Positions 57,726 through 64,000 of a stretch of 64,000 nt of DNA are shown one piece after another. The notes beneath the pieces are model-generated. The model saw only the letters and a program-made list of their open reading frames with translations. It ran no database searches and had not been told where the DNA came from. Source of the stretch: Sorex araneus. Lineage: Eukaryota > Chordata > Mammalia > Eulipotyphla > Soricidae. Location of the stretch: positions 398,026,310-398,090,309 of the forward strand of contig NC_073302.1 in NCBI RefSeq assembly GCF_027595985.1, written 5' to 3'. Position numbers and translations under genes: made by a program. Each line of letters starts with the position of its first letter. The stretch's first letter is position 1.

Positions 57726-57896
57726 TGAAATGTATCATTTGAAAATATTAGTGAAAGCCTTGGGCAAGAAATTTTATTGTATTTTGAGGTAACATGCATT
57801 AATTACATAAAGATTTGAGTATAATTTATTTTATTTTTATTTCTTCTTTGCTATATACAGAGAGTTATAATGTTTTTCTCTACTTTCCTCTGTTAG

Positions 57897-58011
57897 ATTA
57901 TATTAGAAATTGCATCATTGGTAAAGGAGGCAGCTATAAGGGAACAGTGTCTATCACTAAGAGTGGCATCAAGTGCCAGCCCTGGAATTCCATGATACCA
58001 CATGAACACAG
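57897..58011 (+). CDS. HGF: HGF coding exon 4: first half of kringle 1
   Basis: Codes for residues 123-160 plus two bases of Ser161. It contains Cys128 and Cys149 of kringle 1 and the segment [15 protein letters not shown], typical of an HGF kringle. Kringle 1 with the N domain forms the high-affinity MET-binding unit. The acceptor is CTCTGTTAG/AT and the donor AG/GTAAGA. Length is 115 nt. Residue 134 is Gly in GKGGSYKG; human HGF has Arg there as I recall. Residue 153 is Asn rather than Ser, but no N-X-S/T sequon is created. A young SINE-A copy ends only 171 bp upstream of the exon. Confidence 0.97.
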
Positions 58012-58189
58012 GTAAGAACAGCATGAAGAAAAGAGGATACAGTCATTATTACGTGTGTGTTAGAAATTTCATATTAGTTTTTCAAAATAATTTCATAAAT
58101 CTATAACTTAATCAACTTCGATGAATCGTTTTATTTTGTGGCTCATGTGAATTCATAACTGATCTTTAGTTTGCTTTTAGGACCATGGT

Positions 58190-58328
58190 GGTGATGGACT
58201 AATCCCAGGTCTGTTCTTGGGGATCACTCCTGGTGGTTCCTTAGTGGACCATTCGGGGCTAGGAATTGAACTTGAGCCTCCTAAATGCAATGTATATGCT
58301 CCAGTCTATTGAGTCATCTCTCAGAACC
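58190..58328 (-). mobile_element. Degenerate SINE (intron 4)
   Basis: GGGGATCACTCCTGGTGGTT, GGCTAGGAATTGAACTTGAG, TCATCTCTCAGAACC. Confidence 0.55.
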
Positions 58329-58484
58329 ATGATCAATATTTAGTCAAAGATTAATTATCATTCAGATTGGCTAACTATTATGATACTTCAAATTCTAAAC
58401 TTACAGATCTTGCTGAGTGTGTGAGGAGCATACTTAAAATTTTCTTAAACTTCCCTTCTTTATCTTTGAGAAAATACAACACTC

Positions 58485-58680
58485 AATAAACTGCAGGGGA
58501 GCATGTTCCTGGCATGCACAAGTCCTCAAGTTTGATCCCCAGGCCCACAAGTTGTCCCAACACCAACAGGTTCAAGCTTTGAACCATCATACCACCACAG
58601 CTGGGCTGAAGCTTAGCAGGAGTGGCTTCTGGCCCCTTGGAGCATTGCCTTGGATGTTGCCTTCAAATAAATAAATACAA
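58485..58680 (+). mobile_element. Old SINE, plus strand (intron 4)
   Basis: AAGTTTGATCCCCAGGCCCA and a tail of AAATAAATAAATA. Confidence 0.5.
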
Positions 58681-58804
58681 GTAAACAATTTTACTTATCA
58701 TGGAAGAGAAACATAACTATTGATTACCCATTGGAGAACTATAGCTAGAGTTTTTCAAGACTAACTTCACAAATAGTTTTAATAGGGATTAAAGTTGTTT
58801 AAAG

Positions 58805-58936
58805 AGTTTATTCCAGAGTGATGTGGGGACACTGTTGGAAGGTCATGGGGGATATTGGTGGTGAGTACAGAGATTTTGAACATTAATATCATAAACTTTA
58901 TCACTATTCTAACAAACTTAAACATAATGAAAAAAA
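58805..58936 (+). mobile_element. Degenerate poly(A) retroelement 3' end (intron 4)
   Basis: GTGGGGACACTGTTGGAAGG, then GGTGGTGAG, TTTGAACATTAATATCATAA and an A-rich end near 58936. The same order of motifs is seen at the 3' end of the 20.6 kb family, with heavy divergence. Confidence 0.4.
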
Positions 58937-58964
58937 ATGCATACAATTATTTAAAAAAAAGGAA

Positions 58965-59118
58965 CTTGCCTTGGGATTGGAGAGATAGCATGCAGGGGGC
59001 CTTGGCTTAATCCCTGGTACAAATGAAGTACTAAGCACCTCTGGAAGTGACTCATAAGCATTGAGCCTTGAATAGCCTTGAGCTTGCTGTGTGTACCTCA
59101 AAAGCCGAAAATAAACAG
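58965..59118 (+). mobile_element. Old SINE-A-related copy, plus strand (intron 4)
   Basis: GGGATTGGAGAGATAGCATG, CTTAATCCCTGGTAC and an A-rich end AAAGCCGAAAATAAA. Confidence 0.6.
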
Positions 59119-59244
59119 TCCCTCTCCAGTTATTAAATATGTTGGAAATTTTTGTTTATCTTATAACAAGTATCTTGCTGGACAGTTACTTCATTCAATG
59201 TTCTAAAAAAGCAAATAGTAGGTGTTTATTTTTCAGTTCTGTTT

Positions 59245-59335
59245 TGTGATGTGAAATTGATGTACAGGAAACCTTAGTAACTTTTCAAGGTCATACATAA
59301 CTAGAAGAGGCATGAAGTTTGAGTTCATCTAGTAA
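59245..59335 (+). mobile_element. MIR fragment (intron 4)
   Basis: AACTTTTCAAGGTCATACAT and AAGTTTGAGTTCATC resemble the 3' half of MIR. Confidence 0.45.
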
Positions 59336-62000
59336 CGCTAATATTTATACAGAGGGTCTGAAACATGTGGACAATAGTAGGACCATCTTCTGAGATGTTT
59401 ACGCAGTAGGGATTTGATGACTTTTGTCTTGATGAATCTGTTTTTTTATTGCACTTCCTTAATTTGGTAGGCGTAAATATGTAGATGTATTTACTCAAAA
59501 AGAGGTGAGCTATGTCACATACAAAGAAAAGAGTTGGTTGCTCCAGATTGGGACCAAACTTCTAATCCTTTTCTAACACCAGCCAGTAAATGCTCAAATT
59601 GATCCATTTTATAATTTCAATGAGAAAAAAATATCTATCTTACTTTTCCAATGAGCGACTGCCAATTCTACATGAATAACTCTGGAACATAAAACTATCC
59701 TTATATTACCGAAACAAACAATATAATTGGTTTTGTTCTCTCCTAAGGACATGCATGATATTATTCTTTTTATAATGAAGAAAATATTTTATTTAAATAG
59801 ATCTAAGATTTTCATGAACAAAGAAATTACTGCAGTCCATCTGATGCCAACAAGGAGAGTGCACTGGACTGACCCAGTAGGGGTCTTATTTCAACCTAAA
59901 TTCTCTATGATTGTAATTCTCTGCTAGAGGAGTAAATGTGATCTCCCTGGGAACTGGCCTCGCAGTCTAATCAGTGATTTTACCAGCAAACATTTCCTTG
60001 TGATAGAAAGGGTTGGGGCTAAAATGTACTTGCATATTAATCATTTTTTTGGTATTAAAGGCAACCAAATTTAATTTCCCTCAATTAGATTATATTTAAA
60101 TACCTATATAATAATCAAGTCCTTTTAAGATAAGACAAATTGGTCAAAAATTAACTTTATGTTAAGTGGTAAAAGGAAATGCATCTCAGTCTAGTGGAGT
60201 GATTTATTGTTGACTCCCTAAATTAAAATATTTTACAAGTGGCTTAATGGGAATATGATGATAGATGGCAAAATTAGTACAGAAGCTTAACCAGAAAATC
60301 AGGTGACCTGATATCTACATCTATATCCTTCAGTGGCTTCCTAGCATTCATTAATGAAGCAGATAATGGAACAGGTCAAGTTTCCTATGAACATAGTGTA
60401 TATTAAAGTAAATGGAGGCAAAGTATACAGATCTAATTTGTACTTGAAACGAAACTTGTATGCAACTCAACTTTAAATACGTCTTCATGATCCTCTCTTA
60501 CAGTCTTGTTAACAATGACACAGAACCAAAACTAGTTGGTATGTGAACATAAGTTCATGTAGAGCCTATTGAGTTGCATATGACCTATAGCAGAAAACTG
60601 TAAATGTCATTTCAATGAAAAATACAGGTGAAAATGAGCAGGGTTACTCTTCATTTTTTTGGTCGAAGTGTTATTAAAGAAAAATAAAAGTGAACACCTC
60701 AGAGAACAAAAGACAACTAGGTAGTTTGGGAAAAAATTTCCTATAGACCAAGAATGAAGAGAAGAGATATTTCAAACTGCTCTTCTTGCAGACTACAGAG
60801 GAAGGTGATATGCATTGGTGCAGAATTATGGGAAGCAACATATCCTTTCTTTTCATTTTTTTTTCATTTTATTGATTCCAGTGAGAATGCTTTATTCGTC
60901 TATCAGCCATATCTAACTTTAATTTCTATTTATCTCACTTCCTTTCTACTTGTATTTTTCTTACTAAACCTTTGATTCATTCATTACTTCTTCACAGCTT
61001 CATTTTGGCTTTACAAATCCACTGGAAAGGTATTTGTGTACATTGTGTTTTTCTGTGTATATATGTGTGTATGTATGGAGCTATTCTTTAAAACTTCATA
61101 TACTTAATATGTGCTAAATTTGTTACCAAATAAATACAGAATAAGAAATCTTATGATTTACACCACTTATTTTATGCATAAAGAAGTTGAGAACTAGAAA
61201 TACATAGTCTGAAGAGCTACTTTCACATACTGTTAGGCAATTCTTACAGGATAGCAATATAGAGTTTGTAATTACAAACAACTTATTTCTACCATTCCAT
61301 TATGTCAAGATTTTCATAAAAAGAGTTATATTAGAATATTCTTGACTGACTTTAATAAATTCATTGGTTTTTGAAAAAATCTAAAGTAAAAATTTTGATT
61401 CTATCAGACAAAGCAGTATTTTGTTACAAACTTACTGTGAAAAGTTGTAGAAATGAGAATAATGAAATAACAAAGTTTAAACAAGGGTACAAAGAAAAAT
61501 TGTTCTATAATCCAAAATAAAAGAGTGAAATTCTGAAATAAAATACTAGTGAAATAAGTGTTCTCATTTTTTATTCTGAAAACATTGTAATTATATAATG
61601 TTTATGATAGTAGTTGCCATTAAAAATGTGTGGTTGGCAGTAAATCTCTTGGAATTAACTATGTATTTTGGGCTGCAAACATATGTCTTAAAGATTTACC
61701 TCTAATATTTATCTAAACCCAAAATAAAAAATTTCATATAAAATGTTGTTTGGTAGCTAATGCATGGTCTGTTCACTTTATGTTACATCAGAAAGACAAA
61801 TGGTAATTTCCTAATTACAATACTAATGGGTAAGTTAAATATTTGGATGGCATGTATTGTTACTAAGATGTTTGTAATTTACCCAAATTTTATGTGGAGC
61901 TTAGAGGAGAGTAAAACTGAAAATAAAAATTTATAGCAAAACTGAATTGAATATTGAGCCATAACCAGATTTTGAAAAACAGACAAACAAATAATAGTAT
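59336..62000. other. Intron 4 interior, nothing recognised
   Basis: AT-rich, apparently unique sequence without SINEs, exons or RNA genes that I can support. Confidence 0.55.
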
Positions 62001-62107
62001 TTGCAGGCCAGGGAGCTAGCTTAATGGGCAATCGGTTGGAGTGATTGCTTTGCATACAGAAATCTTTGCTTCATTCTCTGGCAACCTTTAAAAGCTGTTT
62101 TTTTTTC

Positions 62108-62205
62108 TGATTTGCTCGAGTGGGCACCAGTAACGTCTCCATTTTGAGTCTTATTGTTACTGTTTTTAGGCATATCGAATATACCACGGGTAGCTTGCTA
62201 GGCTC
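62108..62205 (-). mobile_element. SINE-B fragment joined to a U2-like stretch (intron 4)
   Basis: Minus strand: GATTTGCTCGAGTGGGCACC to GGTAGCTTGCTAGGCTCT, then it stops abruptly where U2 snRNA-like sequence begins. No tail repeat remains. Confidence 0.65.
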
Positions 62206-62254
62206 TCACTTCTTGGCCATTTGGCTAAGATCAAGTGTAGTATCAAGTGTAGTG
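62206..62254 (+). pseudogene. U2 snRNA 5'-end-like pseudogene fragment
   Basis: TCACTTCTTGGCCATTTGGC followed by TAAGATCAAGTGTAGTATC closely matches about the first 40 nt of U2 snRNA, including the GUAGUA branch-point-pairing sequence. A 12-nt unit ATCAAGTGTAGT is then repeated and similarity is lost. Not a functional gene: only the 5' end is present. Confidence 0.65.
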
Positions 62255-62486
62255 TGTGTTTTTTACCTGATATGTTGTGGATATTCTTTTAAGCTGGTGA
62301 CAGAACTATAAGTAGGATAGTGCAAGTTTCAAGTGAAGAAAATTTATTGCATGGTCTAGATAAAATCAATGACCTTCTATTATGAGAGAAGCTTTGAAGT
62401 ACCAACAACTCCCAGGCATAGTCAAATATTAAAAACTTTAAAATAAATCAATTCTTTTAGTACCATGGTAAAGATTGCTAAGTAGT

Positions 62487-62658
62487 GGGGCTGGAGATAT
62501 GGTTCAGTGGGTAGAGCACTTGTCTTGCACATGACTGTATCAGGTTGGATCCAAGTCACCCCGTGTAGACCCCAGAGCCCCACCAGGAATGACACTTGAG
62601 CACAAAGCCAAGATTAAGCCCTGAGCAGAGGGGTGTGTACTTTAACTCCAAAAAAGAT
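62487..62658 (+). mobile_element. SINE-A-related copy, plus strand (intron 4)
   Basis: GTGGGGCTGGAGATATGGTT, GTGGGTAGAGCACTTGTCTT, CTTGAGCACAAAGCCAAG and a short A-rich end. Confidence 0.75.
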
Positions 62659-63401
62659 TGAGTAGAATCTACTTAATTCATTGATGTTATTTTTTAAGTG
62701 TTGATTACTCTTGCATACTTTTGAACTTCTTATATGTTAACAAACATATAATTTGAACATGCTATAAATTATGATTTATGGTAAAATATTAATTATGGCA
62801 AAATCATATACAAGTAAGCAAACAATGTAAATTATTACCTGCTTGGGTTTCCAGTTAGTAAGATAAAAAGCTGTAATCTGAGGCCAGGTTTAACTCAATT
62901 CTAAGTTTTTTTTGTTATTTCACCTATCTGTGTTTCAATTATGAAGCAAAAAGGGAAACATTCTTCATGAGGAAAGAAATAAAGAAAGACATGCTTGTCT
63001 TGGATAAGCAGTATAATAGTGAGATTTCAAGGTTGATCTCTGTGTTTCTTTGGTTCTCTCCTCAGTGACCTTGCTCAATTATTTGTTGCTTTTGTGTGGA
63101 ACTTTCTAATTGTGGTTCAAACTATGTTATTTAAATTCTAGAATGATTGGATCTTAGCAAATTCTCAGTCAAATCATTCTCAATGATGGTAAATAATGGG
63201 AATTCTGTTAAGTGTTTATGAAACTGAAGTATGTTCAGGATGAATGGAAATGAGAAATTTCAAGTTAGATTATGTGGAAGTCTGAAATAGAATAAAGTAT
63301 TTCTCAACAATCAGGAGAAATAGACCAACTACATAGTAAACTGATAGGCCCCAAATAAGTTGCATGCTCTTATACTGTAATGATTATCATTTTAAAACTA
63401 G

Positions 63402-63416
63402 CTTTTTGCCTTCGAG
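63402..63416 (+). promoter_or_regulatory. Alternative acceptor segment: 15 nt deciding the five-residue deletion form
   Basis: The exon begins after AAAACTAG. A second AG (63415-63416, within TTCGAG) could serve instead and would remove 15 nt in frame, deleting residues 162-166 (FLPSS) and rejoining as Ser-Tyr. This is the layout known for the deleted form of HGF (dHGF). The weak pyrimidine tract before the first AG fits competition between the two. Confidence 0.75.
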
Positions 63417-63544
63417 CTATCGGGGTAAAGATCTACAGGAAAACTACTGTCGCAATCCTCGAGGGGAAGAAGGGGGACCTTGGTGTTTCACAAGCAATCC
63501 AGAGGTACGCTACGAAGTCTGTGACATTCCTCAGTGTTCAGAAG
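63402..63544 (+). CDS. HGF: HGF coding exon 5: second half of kringle 1
   Basis: Codes for the last base of Ser161 to Glu208, plus the first base of codon 209. It starts with FLPSSYRGK and includes NYCRNP, GGPWCFT and the closing cysteines 177, 189, 201 and 206, completing the three kringle disulfides (128-206, 149-189, 177-201 in the family). The acceptor is AAAACTAG/CT with a poor pyrimidine tract; the donor is AG/GTAAAT. Length is 143 nt. A second AG at 63415-63416 lies in frame 15 nt inside the exon. If the donor is not used the frame reads Gly-Lys-TGA, stopping at 63552. Confidence 0.97.
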
Positions 63545-63552
63545 GTAAATGA
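63402..63552 (+). CDS. HGF: Alternative 3' end of exon 5: NK1 short isoform terminus
   Basis: Reading through the exon 5 donor gives GGT-AAA-TGA, so the protein ends Glu208-Gly209-Lys210. A 210-residue N-domain-plus-kringle-1 product is the known NK1 variant of HGF, a partial MET agonist/antagonist made by intronic termination after exon 5. The in-frame stop 6 nt into the intron and the nearby AATAAA are seen directly. That this animal makes the transcript is inference. Confidence 0.7.
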
Positions 63553-64000
63553 ACCTGAATACCGTGGGGGGGGCACTCTGCCCTCCCATTTTGTGTAGAA
63601 CTGCAACTCCCTTGAAAGGTTAACAAAAACTAATCACAATAAATATGCTGTTCATTCAAATGCAACTATAGATACTTATTGGAACATTTTTACTTGATGT
63701 TTTGGAAACTATCATCAGATTAATGCAAAATGAGGAGCGAATTATCAGTCTGAACTGCCAATAGAGCTTGAGGCATCCCTGGGGGAAAGAGTAAATGTTT
63801 GGGTTCCTCCTCCACTGTCCTGAACTCAGATACCTCAAAATCTGCTCCATGCAGTACCCAAAGGAGCCAAATGAAATGTAGCCTTTTGTGAGTAATGTGA
63901 ATTCCATTCATCCAACACATGCTTCGGCAGAAATTTTTGTCAAATCTATTCTGAGGAGGTGTGGCAAGGGTCTAAGGATCCTGAAGAAAACTCAAAAGTT
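63545..64000 (+). other. HGF: HGF intron 5, beginning
   Basis: Starts GTAAAT and holds the NK1 stop codon and candidate polyadenylation signal. No repeat is recognised before the window ends. Confidence 0.8.
63638..63643 (+). promoter_or_regulatory. Candidate intronic polyadenylation signal for the NK1 transcript
   Basis: A canonical AATAAA lies 86 nt after the read-through stop codon, within intron 5. It is well placed to end a truncated NK1 mRNA. The hexamer is common in AT-rich introns, so its position is the only support. Confidence 0.45.

Larger units (their letters stand above)
55828..57896 (+). other. HGF: HGF intron 3
   Basis: About 2.1 kb from GTAACT to TGTTAG. Contains a degenerate SINE-A (55990-56160), a 67-nt direct repeat (56271-56435), a tRNA-Ala-like retrosequence (56833-56920), an old plus-strand SINE (57000-57165) and a young SINE-A close to exon 4 (57556-57725). 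Confidence 0.85.
58012..63401 (+). other. HGF: HGF intron 4
   Basis: About 5.4 kb from GTAAGA to AACTAG. The first 1.1 kb has four old repeats. Positions 59336-62000 show nothing I recognise. Then come SINE scraps with a U2-like stretch (62007-62254) and a plus-strand SINE-A (62487-62658). Confidence 0.85.
42833..64000 (+). other. HGF: HGF gene, 5' part (exons 1-5, introns 1-5; continues beyond window)
   Basis: Hepatocyte growth factor/scatter factor is a secreted, plasminogen-related ligand of the MET receptor tyrosine kinase, made as a single chain of about 728 residues and cleaved to a disulfide-linked alpha/beta dimer. Five coding exons are seen, of 88, 166, 113, 115 and 143 nt. All have AG/GT borders, and the phases join into one open frame of 208 codons plus 1 nt. 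Cysteines fall at residues 70, 74, 84, 96 (N domain) and 128, 149, 177, 189, 201, 206 (kringle 1), the positions I recall for human HGF. Kringles 2-4 and the protease-like domain lie beyond the right edge. Introns are about 6.9, 5.6, 2.1 and 5.4 kb. The 5' end given is the inferred start of exon 1. Confidence 0.96.

Noticed and set aside
62206..62254. Functional U2 snRNA gene
   Set aside because: Only about the first 40 nt match; the Sm site, 3' stems and snRNA promoter elements are missing.

Overview
This is vertebrate nuclear DNA, most likely from a red-toothed shrew (Sorex araneus or a close relative). The exons at the right-hand end encode the N-terminal part of hepatocyte growth factor (HGF), with mammalian exon phases and mammalian-type residues throughout. 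The rest is packed with a tRNA-derived SINE whose head (ending in GGTTCGATTCC on its own strand) and body I associate with shrew genomes. There is also an RTE-clade retrotransposon copy of the kind I recall being reported from the common shrew and from strongylid nematodes. There are no prokaryotic features.

Layout. Positions 1-42.8 kb are intergenic DNA 5' of HGF. I see no protein-coding gene there, only interspersed repeats of several ages: old MIRs, an old L1 3' end (about 4.95-5.55 kb), a 2.3 kb dead RTE copy (about 10.25-12.55 kb), a 1.2 kb purine microsatellite (15.05-16.27 kb), two copies of a tandem-repeat-bearing poly(A) retroelement (20.6-21.4 and 30.5-31.6 kb), and many SINEs. From 42.8 kb the HGF promoter and exons 1-5 follow on the plus strand: coding exons 42929-43016, 49938-50103, 55715-55827, 57897-58011 and 63402-63544. 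They encode residues 1-208 plus one base of codon 209: signal peptide, N (PAN/apple) domain and kringle 1. The window ends in intron 5. The gene is intact as far as it can be read, with canonical splice sites and phases that join correctly.

Two isoform signals are visible in exon 5. One is a second AG acceptor 15 nt inside the exon, which would remove residues 162-166. The other is read-through into intron 5, giving Gly-Lys-stop (210 residues) with an AATAAA 86 nt beyond the stop, matching the known NK1 short form.

Two lineage-specific SINE types share one tRNA-derived head but have different 3' ends. SINE-A ends in an A-rich tail, often within 8-15 bp target-site duplications, which fits L1 mobilisation. 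SINE-B ends in about 54 nt that match the last coding bases and 3' end of the RTE copy in this same window, which fits RTE mobilisation. Several insertions are nested or chimeric and allow relative dating. The names SINE-A, SINE-B and U-V are mine.

I found no undescribed multi-gene system. The most interesting items are the RTE/SINE-B relationship, the composite, inverted and chimeric RTE-tailed insertions, the two palindromic elements near 22.2-23.7 kb, and the HGF isoform signals and residue changes. All comparisons with human HGF or published repeats are from memory.
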